Positions 1-6,368 of a stretch of 6,368 nucleotides of DNA are shown here, piece by piece (the stretch's first letter is position 1; every line of letters begins with the position of its first letter). The DNA is taken from contig CAMQVM010000099.1 in assembly GCA_947038135.1 (NCBI GenBank), forward strand, positions 1-6,368, read 5' to 3'. The DNA is from an uncultured Rikenellaceae bacterium (GTDB taxonomy: Bacteria > Bacteroidota > Bacteroidia > Bacteroidales > Rikenellaceae). The translations under genes and the position numbers were made by a program. The notes under the pieces were generated by a model. That model made no database searches and had not been told where the DNA came from. It saw nothing but the letters and a program-made list of their open reading frames with translations.

Positions 1-938
1 GGATTTGAAAACATCGACTTGTAGCGCATTAACTTTTTATTGTCATGGTCGCTTGTTTTGCCGTTTACAGCCTCTTTTATGAATCGTCGCTCCATATCAC
101 CTTTAGTTGATGTGATAGGGCTATTTAGCATTGCGAAAAATAGGTTTTGGAGTATTGCTTTATAATATTTGCTATCATCTGATTTTCCAAATAGTGTTGT
201 TTTAGCATAAGGATCAAAACCATTAATGAAATTATTATTAATGTAATTTTCATCAAAAAACTCTGTAGGGATAAGCTTTTTTTGCTTTAAAAACCATACA
301 AAGATAAGACGAGTAATCAATCTAATTACTGCCTCATGGTTGTACTTTTCGTCATCTGTTTTGTCAGCTAAATCATTAGGAAAACGCACAACCTTAACTG
401 CCCAAGCATACCAATCATACAACTCATTATAGAATGCTTTAGTTAGCACCTCTACTGAGAATCTATCTTGTAGGTCTGTATTATCTTTTACCCTACCACT
501 ATTCAAATACTTGTTAGGGGTGTATTGTGCTATGTCTTCGCCTAAATAATATGAGTATCTACGAGGGTTTGAGAATGATTTTTTAATCTTTCCTTCTGCC
601 GTCAAGTCTAGGTCTATTGAGATGTACGAAAATCGATAGTTTGAATCACTATCAATCGGAACAAAAGCAATAAGTGCTTTGTCGTGCCACTCTTGCGCCA
701 AGAGTTTAAACGCCTCTTTTGAGAGTCCTACACGTGGGTCACGTTTGCCCTCGTGTTTAACTTCGTATATTATTAATCCTAAAGAGTCGCTTGTTCCAAG
801 CCTTGTTACCTCTTTAATATGCCTTGTTTTATGTGTAATATTTACACGGCTTGTTTCTTGAATGAAATCTTGAGGTAGAAAATCCACGGTTAAAAATTTC
901 ACAAAAGATTCTCGGTTGTATCCTATATTAAATTCCAT
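1..938 (-). CDS. Putative restriction-modification enzyme (Eco57I-type methylase family), N-terminal part, truncated by window edge
   Basis: An open frame of 312 codons starts at the ATG at 938 and runs off the left edge without a stop, so only the N-terminal part is seen. From memory it resembles the start of large Bacteroidales proteins annotated as Eco57I restriction-modification methylases. The methylase motifs (such as NPPY) would lie beyond the window and cannot be confirmed. Residues 51-61 read DSLGLIIYEVK, which fits a PD-(D/E)XK nuclease core (D51, E59, K61) on predicted beta strands, followed by a helix near 72-85. Residues 160-220 are helical and aromatic-rich (FYNELYDWYAWA, RLIFVWFLKQKK), as in that family. 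The start lies 8 bp after the stop of the helicase gene, so the two are probably co-transcribed. An AGGAG at 956-960 lies inside the helicase's last codons, 17 nt from the ATG, which is too far to be a strong ribosome site. The coding frame is clean. Nuclease and methylase activity are inferred. Confidence 0.75.
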   Translation of the reverse strand, partial: MEFNIGYNRESFVKFLTVDFLPQDFIQETSRVNITHKTRHIKEVTRLGTSDSLGLIIYEVKHEGKRDPRVGLSKEAFKLLAQEWHDKALIAFVPIDSDSNYRFSYISIDLDLTAEGKIKKSFSNPRRYSYYLGEDIAQYTPNKYLNSGRVKDNTDLQDRFSVEVLTKAFYNELYDWYAWAVKVVRFPNDLADKTDDEKYNHEAVIRLITRLIFVWFLKQKKLIPTEFFDENYINNNFINGFDPYAKTTLFGKSDDSKYYKAILQNLFFAMLNSPITSTKGDMERRFIKEAVNGKTSDHDNKKLMRYKSMFSN

Positions 939-946
939 AATCTATA

Positions 947-3900
947 TTATTTAATCTCCTCGGCAAGTATCAATACTTCATCGCTTTGGTCGATTTTGTT
1001 TGTTGATGTTATAATTCTATTTAAATATTGCTGTTCGATATCTTTTGGTAATGTGCTGAAATCTTTTGGTGTTAACTTATTGATGTGGCGCAGTTCGTAG
1101 CCAGATAATCCATCTAGCTTGATCGCTGCTATTAAATCTTTAATGTAATCTTTACCTACTACCTTTAGCTTAGATATAATCTTTATTTTATCCATTGCAT
1201 TTAGTCGCTCTTTTTCATTGTGGTCAGATGCTTCTCCTCTAAATAGTGAGTCTTTGACAGCTTGGTACATATTACCGAATTTGTCTGATACCCCAAAGGA
1301 GCACTCATCTCGCTCTGCTTTAAATAGATAAAGTGCCTCTTCGGCTGTGAGTGAAGTAGTGGTGAGGGCTTCGTTACATATCTTAAAAACATAGTCATTG
1401 CCCTTTTTGCCAAATATTAATACTCCCTTAAGTGGCTTGTCAACCTCTCGCCCAGTACGGGCACGGTGTGGAATATTGAGAGCCGCTGTGTAGGCCTCTG
1501 TGCCTTTAAGTTTATTTAAATCATCTTTATACTTAGCATCCCACGAGGCAATTTCACTGTTTTGCATCTCTTTACGATATTGCTCAATAAAGTATGATTG
1601 TGGGTTTTCATCTTTTGTAAGCACCTTTGTGTCCTCTCCCATAATGGCATGAATCATAGCCATCTTTAGTGATGATATCTCCTTTGTTCGAGTTTCGTTC
1701 TCACCTACATCGGTAGGGAAGTAGTTGTAGATATACAGCTCATCAAACATCTTTTTATTGATACGGTTAATTCGACCAATACGCTGAATAACACGTGTGG
1801 GGTTATAAGGTATATCATAATTAAAAATAGCTCCTGCACGATGAAGGTTGTACCCCTCAGATATAGCATCTGTAGCAACTAATATTTGATAATCGTCTCG
1901 TTGAAACTCTTGTTTGTACCCAGCATCAAAATTAGCTCGTATTATCTCTTTTTTGCTTGTTGAAGAGTCTTTTGAGGTGTATTTCATCACCCCTAAATTG
2001 TCATTTATCAACTGCTCATCAAGATATTTTGCTGTGTCGGCAAACTCTGTGAAGACAATGATTTTGCGCTCTGGTTGCTCTGTTCTCATTTTTCGTAGTA
2101 ATGCCTTGAATGAGTTGAGCTTGTAGTCTACTTTTATTGTTGGATCTTCGCCAAACCACTCTGTACGAATACCCTCCAATAGCTTTTTATCAGACTTCAC
2201 ATCTGCAATAAACCTATCTTTGTCAATATATTTAACATCAATCTCAAAAAATCCTCTCTTTTCGTATTTTTCGATCTTATCTTTTATCTCCTCTTCAATA
2301 TTATCATCAGTAGAGTTGTAAAATGTTGAGACAGAAGGTAGATATCCATTCTTGTAAATTGGCACTGTTCCACGCTTTTTAACCCAGCCAAGTATATGTT
2401 CGTGAGATTGTATCATGTTGTTTAGAGATTGCATAAATGCAGATACTGAGCTCTCGAAGCGACGCACTAAGAGTCTTCGCATAAAGTCAGAAAGATTGGT
2501 TTGTGTTCCAATCATTAGGTTATATTTTATGCCTGTTTTCTCTTCTAAAATCTTTTCAAGTTCTCCTCTATGTTCATTAGAATATGCTATTGGTTGATAA
2601 CGAGATGATTTAAACCTGCTCTTGTCACCCTCGCTTTCTGGTTTTGAAAGTGTTTTTAAGGTGCGCATATATAAATCTTTGACATCATGCAAGTTGTACT
2701 CTAACTCTTCGGGGTCATTAGGGATAACAACTTCTATATTTTGTAGTTTAAGATCTTCTTTATACTCTGAAATATTTTCTAAATCAAGACGTGAGCGCCT
2801 AACTACCAAAGGCGAAATGATAGAGCGTATTTTTCTGGCAATTCTATTTGCCTCATCTGTAACCTCTATATCAGTTATTTCTTTGCTCTTTTGGCTTTTG
2901 GTTAGCTCCTTGTATTGTTTTATTAACTCCTTGAACTCCGCACCAAGGTTATCAACAGTTTTAAGTGTCGATTTTGTTGGTACTTGAAAAAGCTTCAACA
3001 TAGAGTATATATCGTCTGGTCGGTTGTTGAAAGGTGTAGCTGTTAATAGCATAACCTTGTTACCCATACATAGGTCGTGAAGGCTTGCGTAATCTTGCGT
3101 ATATTCATTTTTGTATTTATGTGCCTCATCTATAATAATCAAGAATGGCTCTTTGTCATTAACAATGTTTTTATAATGCTGTCTAGCATCCTCAATACGT
3201 CCACTACTAAAAACAGTGGCAGGGAATTTAAACTCATCTTTATACTCATTCCACTGAGTGGTTAGGTGAGGCGGCGAAACTATAATAGTGCGTAACTTCA
3301 TATTACGTGCAACAGTTGAAGCAATAATACTTTTACCAAGCCCTACGACATCTGCAACAATAACACCGTTGTGATTATCTATAGAGTTAAGAGCCATTTG
3401 GGTGGCATCTGTTTGGTATTTAAGATTGAAATATTTACCATCTGTTATATCACAAGGTGTTAATAAGTTCTCTTTAGTTGGTATAGTAAAGTATTCATGT
3501 AGCACACGAATATACATTAAGTATGGAGCATACAGCTTTTCGTACCATATATGTTTTATTACCTTTTCTGAAAACTCTTCAATTGTTTCGCTATCGGCTA
3601 TTGATATCGCTTCTCTCCATAAATCATCAAATATCTCTTTGCCATCATCATAGTAATGCTTTTGATCAAAACGAGCATTAATTTCTAACCTACCCTTAAG
3701 TCCAGCATGCGATAAGTTGCTCGATCCAGTAATAACCGTGCCAGGAGCTTCACCTCCTTCATTAACCATGTCGTTATATTCAAAAAGGTACATTTTTGCA
3801 TGACATGGCTCATCTGTTTTTCTTATCTCTAAAGAGCCATTTTTAATTTTTTTGTAAAATAGCTCAAAGGCTGTGGTTTTAGTGTCAGAATCGAAACTGT

Positions 3901-4207
3901 CAGTCTCGTTAAATAACCGAACAAGTGAATTATAGTAACGATCTTTTATCTGTCCTCGAGATAGCTTGCCAGCACTAAAGGCATCTACCTCACGCACACG
4001 ACCCACAATTTCAGTGTCTACCTCCAAACCAACAAGTATACGAAGGTGTTTGTCTTCTATATTTTTATATATTTGCTCAAAACCAGAGTAATAAAAATAT
4101 CCCACAAGAATATCAATAGAGCGGCATTTCGGTAGTATGCCATCTATTATCTCTGAAAGAAACTTATCTTTATTTGTGATAAAACTATTTTGTTTAATTT
4201 GCTTCAT
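947..4207 (-). CDS. Phospholipase-D-like nuclease fused to SNF2-family helicase/translocase
   Basis: This is a 1086-residue cytoplasmic protein when started at the ATG at 4207. The frame extends eight codons further to a TTG at 4231, but TTG starts are uncommon and the ATG begins directly before the conserved-looking part (FITNKDKF). Residues about 5-195 form a PLD-like domain: ILVGYFYYSGFEQIY, then the HKD-type motif HAK at 136-138 and GSSN at 161-164. A superfamily 2 helicase follows: Q-type motif near 264-269, Walker A DVVGLGKS at 286-293 (Lys292), DEAH at 360-363, TATP at 389-392, motif IV IVFTEF near 717-722, motif V ATDAISEGYNL at 778-788 and motif VI QRIGRINR at 808-815. The two RecA lobes are separated by about 240 residues, the helical insertion seen in SNF2-type proteins. 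The C-terminal 200 residues are not recognised. The likely role is ATP-driven movement on duplex DNA coupled to phosphodiester cleavage, probably in phage defence with the adjacent gene. The helicase family is certain; the substrate and the defence role are inferred. Confidence 0.95.
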   Translation of the reverse strand: MKQIKQNSFITNKDKFLSEIIDGILPKCRSIDILVGYFYYSGFEQIYKNIEDKHLRILVGLEVDTEIVGRVREVDAFSAGKLSRGQIKDRYYNSLVRLFNETDSFDSDTKTTAFELFYKKIKNGSLEIRKTDEPCHAKMYLFEYNDMVNEGGEAPGTVITGSSNLSHAGLKGRLEINARFDQKHYYDDGKEIFDDLWREAISIADSETIEEFSEKVIKHIWYEKLYAPYLMYIRVLHEYFTIPTKENLLTPCDITDGKYFNLKYQTDATQMALNSIDNHNGVIVADVVGLGKSIIASTVARNMKLRTIIVSPPHLTTQWNEYKDEFKFPATVFSSGRIEDARQHYKNIVNDKEPFLIIIDEAHKYKNEYTQDYASLHDLCMGNKVMLLTATPFNNRPDDIYSMLKLFQVPTKSTLKTVDNLGAEFKELIKQYKELTKSQKSKEITDIEVTDEANRIARKIRSIISPLVVRRSRLDLENISEYKEDLKLQNIEVVIPNDPEELEYNLHDVKDLYMRTLKTLSKPESEGDKSRFKSSRYQPIAYSNEHRGELEKILEEKTGIKYNLMIGTQTNLSDFMRRLLVRRFESSVSAFMQSLNNMIQSHEHILGWVKKRGTVPIYKNGYLPSVSTFYNSTDDNIEEEIKDKIEKYEKRGFFEIDVKYIDKDRFIADVKSDKKLLEGIRTEWFGEDPTIKVDYKLNSFKALLRKMRTEQPERKIIVFTEFADTAKYLDEQLINDNLGVMKYTSKDSSTSKKEIIRANFDAGYKQEFQRDDYQILVATDAISEGYNLHRAGAIFNYDIPYNPTRVIQRIGRINRINKKMFDELYIYNYFPTDVGENETRTKEISSLKMAMIHAIMGEDTKVLTKDENPQSYFIEQYRKEMQNSEIASWDAKYKDDLNKLKGTEAYTAALNIPHRARTGREVDKPLKGVLIFGKKGNDYVFKICNEALTTTSLTAEEALYLFKAERDECSFGVSDKFGNMYQAVKDSLFRGEASDHNEKERLNAMDKIKIISKLKVVGKDYIKDLIAAIKLDGLSGYELRHINKLTPKDFSTLPKDIEQQYLNRIITSTNKIDQSDEVLILAEEIK

Positions 4208-4303
4208 ATATGTTTTTATCTTTACTATCAATTAATTTTTTATGGTCCGCACCCAGCTTTTACTATTTTAAATAGATTTTTGAGCGTAGATTGGTGGAGA
4301 TTA

Positions 4304-4311
4304 CAAACATA
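4304..4311 (-). promoter_or_regulatory. Possible Bacteroidota-type -7 promoter box for the helicase cassette
   Basis: On the minus strand this reads TATGTTTG, an exact match to the TAnnTTTG box used by the main sigma factor of Bacteroidota. It is the only such match I found between the helicase start and the repeat element, and it would give a leader of roughly 90 nt. The expected TTTG about 19-21 bases upstream is missing; only an AT-rich GTTTTAG lies in the vicinity, at an unusual spacing. The palindrome CTATTTTAAATAG (4263-4275) lies downstream in the leader and could bind a regulator. The box is seen directly; its use as a promoter is inferred. Confidence 0.4.
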
Positions 4312-4481
4312 ATATCTATAATTCTAAAACTTATTTACTAGCTTTTAGGCTATATATGTCTGTTTAATACCCTTGTTTTCAAGAACTTCTTTATCGTACT
4401 CACTTTTTATGCTGTAAGTTAATAAAATAAATGTGCTATAAAGATATTGAAAAATTAAACATACTCCAAATATTTTTTGAG

Positions 4482-4626
4482 ACCGTTGCAAAATTGTAAA
4501 ATTTCACATCGTTTTAGAGATTAGGATTGAGCTTTGTAGCGATAAAAAATACCGTTGCAAAATCTATACAGTAGCACTGTGCAAATTTTGTAACGGTATT
4601 TTGTATCTTGTGAAACTAACGGTATT
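4482..4626. repeat. Nested inverted-repeat element (MITE-like or structured terminator)
   Basis: The 13-mer ACCGTTGCAAAAT occurs twice in direct orientation (4482-4494 and 4551-4563). Its inverted form ATTTTGTAACGGT occurs at 4585-4597 with one mismatch, and the 10-mer TAACGGTATT occurs at 4591-4600 and again at 4617-4626. TTTCACA at 4502-4508 is mirrored by TGTGAAA at 4609-4615. Read inward from both ends, the order of blocks is the same: ACCGTT, TTTCACA, then AAAATACCGTT(G/A)CAAAAT. The whole is therefore an imperfect palindrome centred near 4574, with one arm longer than the other. This suits a miniature inverted-repeat element or the remains of insertion-sequence ends. The outer GAGACCGTTGCAAAA looks like an insertion-sequence terminus, but I cannot assign it to a family. 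No clear target duplication was found. Confidence 0.5.
4544..4602 (-). terminator. Probable rho-independent terminator of the efflux operon
   Basis: An 18-bp stem with one mismatch is formed by 4585-4602 and 4546-4563, around a 21-nt loop that can itself pair (ACAGT at 4568-4572 with ACTGT at 4576-4580). On the minus strand the stem ends in a run of six T (4549-4544), as expected for a terminator of leftward transcripts. It lies about 120 nt after the TolC stop and separates the efflux operon from the helicase cassette. The stem is AT-rich apart from its ACCGTTGC core, so its strength is uncertain. It coincides with the core of the larger repeat element, which may be the origin of the hairpin. 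Confidence 0.5.
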
Positions 4627-4722
4627 AACTAGGTGCTAAAACCTATATAAATACTTATGTGTTAATATCTAATTGATTAGTGATAATTGCTTGCTGTAAA
4701 ATGATATAAGCAAATTATAAAC

Positions 4723-6063
4723 CTATCTAGCAAGTGGTACACCAGAGTAAAAATCAAGAATTTTTTTATTAAATAAAAACTCATACTTAGCTCTTATCAA
4801 CTCAGACTCCGAGCGTATTAAACTGGTTTTTGAGTCGTTGAAATCAAAGATCGTTGCTCGTCCTTCATCTGCCTTTACCCTAGCATACTCAAAGGCTATT
4901 TTTGATGATGTTAATGACTCTTGTGATGCTGAAAACTTCTCTTTTGAGAGCTTAGCATTTTGGTATGCCTGCTCAATATCTTTTAGTAACTTTAGTTTTA
5001 CATTTCTGATCTCTAAGTTTTGACTTATAATATTCAACTCTGCCGATTTGCGCTGGTTGCGGGTTGCAAACTTATTAAAAATAGGTATCTGTAAGCTTAA
5101 TCCAATCGTTTGGCTACCGTTGCGGCGCATCTGTTCAGTAAATTTATAGTTCTCTACATCGCTAGTAAAAGAGTAGTAGTAAGAGTTGTTGTAACCTGCT
5201 GAGTAGCTAAGGCTTGGCAAACCCGATGCACGTGCTACCTTTAGCTGGTACTCTAGGCTTGATAGCTTCAGCTCTGCACCCTTAACTTGTGGGCGGTTTT
5301 CTACCGCTATGTCATACACCTCGTTGGTGTTTGATAGCTCGGCTGTGATGTCGCTGTTAGGGTCATCAAATACTGGAGTAGATATATCAAAGCCATCAAC
5401 GCTGTCGAGGTTTAATGCTTGTGATAGAGTTAAAAGGCTAAGTTGTAATTGTGCCGCTGTCTCGGTCATGCTAAGCTTGTCTCTTGATAGTATAGATAGG
5501 CTCTCAAAGTAGTCACCCTCCGACGCTCTGCCAGCATCAAGTAAAATTTTACTGCGCTCAGAGAAGCCAGCCGATAACTCTACCTGCTTTTGTGACACTG
5601 CATATAACTCCTTATTATATAGTATCTGCATATACATCGATACTATTTGAAGAGATAGGTCTTCTTTTGCTCCCTCATAGTCGGCAATTGAAGCTTGCAG
5701 GTCGAACTGGCGTGATAAAATATTGTTTTTTAACCTCGAACCCTCATAAATTGAGCCACCAAGCGATAAGCCTGCATTTGATGTGTGCTGTGAATTATCG
5801 GTGTAAGTACCATCACGAGATGGTCCTCGACCAAAATATAGACTCCCACCCATCGAGCCATTTAACGATGGTAGGCGGTCGTTTTTAGCACTGTTAAGTG
5901 ATATTTCGTTCTGCTTGGTGTACAGTGCATTTTTTTGAATATCTATGTTGTTTTCAACAGCATGATTGATACAATCTGTTAAGCTCCACTGCTTCTGCGC
6001 TGTGGCAGTGGTGGCTGATAGTGCAAGTATTAGTGCACTAAAAACAATCTTTTTCATCTTCAT
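4723..6063 (-). CDS. TolC-family outer-membrane efflux channel protein
   Basis: A complete 446-residue protein, of usual length for the family. Residues 1-22 are a signal peptide: a Lys-rich start, a hydrophobic core FSALILALSA, and an ATA|Q cleavage site giving an N-terminal Gln. There is no lipobox cysteine. The mature part shows the internal duplication of outer-membrane efflux proteins: RLPSLNGSMGGSLYFGRG (63-80) pairs with GLPSLSYSAGYNNSYYYS (281-298), SIYEGSRLKNNI (104-115) with PIFNKFATRNQ (327-337), and DAGRASEGDYFES (176-188) with DEGRATIFDFNDS (399-411). These are the beta-barrel strands and the long periplasmic helices of a trimeric channel, with helical stretches near 112-215 and 335-435. 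It follows the adaptor gene after 9 bp, with no clear ribosome site, and appears to end the operon. The substrate cannot be told. A second in-frame ATG at codon 3 is an alternative start. Confidence 0.95.
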   Translation of the reverse strand: MKMKKIVFSALILALSATTATAQKQWSLTDCINHAVENNIDIQKNALYTKQNEISLNSAKNDRLPSLNGSMGGSLYFGRGPSRDGTYTDNSQHTSNAGLSLGGSIYEGSRLKNNILSRQFDLQASIADYEGAKEDLSLQIVSMYMQILYNKELYAVSQKQVELSAGFSERSKILLDAGRASEGDYFESLSILSRDKLSMTETAAQLQLSLLTLSQALNLDSVDGFDISTPVFDDPNSDITAELSNTNEVYDIAVENRPQVKGAELKLSSLEYQLKVARASGLPSLSYSAGYNNSYYYSFTSDVENYKFTEQMRRNGSQTIGLSLQIPIFNKFATRNQRKSAELNIISQNLEIRNVKLKLLKDIEQAYQNAKLSKEKFSASQESLTSSKIAFEYARVKADEGRATIFDFNDSKTSLIRSESELIRAKYEFLFNKKILDFYSGVPLAR

Positions 6064-6072
6064 AATTGTATG

Positions 6073-6368
6073 TTATAATCTTTTTTTATTACCCTTTATT
6101 TTCTCTGTTCCATCTAGCCCAGATATCACCTCTACTAGTACGCCATCTGAAAGCCCTAGCTCTATGTTTTTTCGTTCAAAAATCTGGTTTCCGATAATGG
6201 TAGTGTCTGATGATGTAAGTATCTCTACAAAGGTGCTATCATTTTTAAACTGTATAGCGCTTTCAGGTATAGCTAAAACATTATTTTTTATTGCTGTTAT
6301 AATCTCTGCATTAGCGCTATATCCTGCACGCACAAATAGCGAATCGGGAATAGAAACTGCCGCCTTTA
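6073..6368 (-). CDS. Periplasmic adaptor subunit of a tripartite efflux pump (HlyD/MFP family), C-terminal end, truncated by window edge
   Basis: The last 97 codons of a protein whose start lies beyond the right edge. The frame stays open to the edge, so the in-frame GTG at 6333 is not the real start. The visible part begins AAVSIPDSLFVRAGYSANAEI and continues with NNVLAIPESAIQF. The pattern of a Val-Arg-Ala-Gly-Tyr turn, an Ala-Asn-Ala-Glu strand and an Ile-Pro-Glu-Ser-Ala-Ile strand is typical of the beta-barrel to membrane-proximal region of RND and MacA-type adaptors. VEVISGLDGTEKIKG near the end matches the closing VVxGLxxGexV segment of this family. Such proteins bridge an inner-membrane pump to a TolC channel, and the TolC gene follows 9 bp later. 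Whether the missing pump is of RND or ABC (MacB) type cannot be decided here. Confidence 0.9.
   Translation of the reverse strand, partial: KAAVSIPDSLFVRAGYSANAEIITAIKNNVLAIPESAIQFKNDSTFVEILTSSDTTIIGNQIFERKNIELGLSDGVLVEVISGLDGTEKIKGNKKRL

Larger units (their letters stand above)
4208..4722. other. Intergenic region between efflux operon and helicase cassette
   Basis: About 515 bp very rich in A and T, with no gene I can support. From right to left on the transcribed strand it holds: a weak hairpin just after the TolC stop (TTGCTT at 4687-4692 with AAGCAA at 4708-4713); small inverted repeats (TAGGT/ACCTA at 4630-4645 and CTAAT/ATTAG at 4669-4680); the nested repeat and terminator listed separately; a start-less coding-like stretch ending with a stop at 4345; a promoter-like box at 4304-4311; and a short odd palindrome, CTATTTTAAATAG at 4263-4275, in the presumed helicase leader. 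The leader also has a small GC-rich patch at 4244-4254. No tRNA or other known RNA was recognised on either strand. Confidence 0.6.

Noticed and set aside
679..861. Plus-strand open frame of 60 codons
   Set aside because: It overlaps the clean minus-strand frame of the methylase-like gene, which continues on both sides of it.
2622..2987. Plus-strand open frame of 121 codons
   Set aside because: It lies opposite the helicase interlobe region, which has clear protein signatures. The plus-strand product is Ser/Leu-rich with no recognisable domain and no ribosome site.
4208..4231. TTG at 4231 as the helicase start
   Set aside because: It would add eight residues before an ATG that directly precedes the family-like sequence. 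There is no ribosome site before the TTG.
4482..4626. CRISPR array
   Set aside because: The repeats are short, occur in both orientations and are unevenly spaced, unlike direct repeats with uniform spacers.
4685..4716. Hairpin TTGCTT/AAGCAA just after the TolC stop as the terminator
   Set aside because: The stem is only 6 bp with a 15-nt loop and no T run follows it on the minus strand. The hairpin at 4544-4602 fits a terminator better.
5592..5888. Plus-strand open frame of 98 codons
   Set aside because: It is antisense to the TolC-family gene, whose duplication and signal peptide are clear. The plus-strand product shows no domain.

Overview
The window is AT-rich bacterial DNA, and every gene in it reads leftward on the minus strand. 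It probably comes from a member of the Bacteroidota, most likely Bacteroidales. Four things point there: a promoter-like TAnnTTTG box upstream of the helicase gene; weak or absent Shine-Dalgarno sequences; an outer-membrane factor whose signal peptide ends in AxA|Q; and proteins that resemble Bacteroidales families from memory. No genus can be named from the sequence alone.

Right part (4723-6368): the tail of an efflux operon. The C-terminal end of a periplasmic adaptor (HlyD/MFP type, cut by the right edge) is followed after 9 bp by a complete TolC-family outer-membrane channel with a signal peptide. Together they are the periplasmic and outer-membrane parts of a tripartite exporter. The inner-membrane pump is not in the window.

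Middle (4208-4722): about 515 bp without a convincing gene. It holds a nested inverted-repeat element around 4482-4626. The core of this element is an 18-bp stem followed by a T run on the minus strand, which makes it a good terminator for the efflux operon. To its left is a short coding-like stretch with no start codon (possible gene remnant), then a Bacteroidota-like -7 promoter box about 97 bp before the helicase start.

Left part (1-4207): a two-gene cassette. The first gene is a 1086-residue fusion of a phospholipase-D-like (HKD) nuclease domain to a complete SNF2-type helicase/translocase. Eight bases after it begins a second protein, cut by the left edge. Its first 312 codons resemble the N-terminal region of large Eco57I-type restriction-modification methylases and carry a possible PD-(D/E)XK nuclease signature. 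The pair looks like a restriction-like anti-phage module: a DNA-modifying and possibly DNA-cutting enzyme next to an ATP-driven translocase with its own nuclease domain. The methyltransferase part lies outside the window, so this remains inference.
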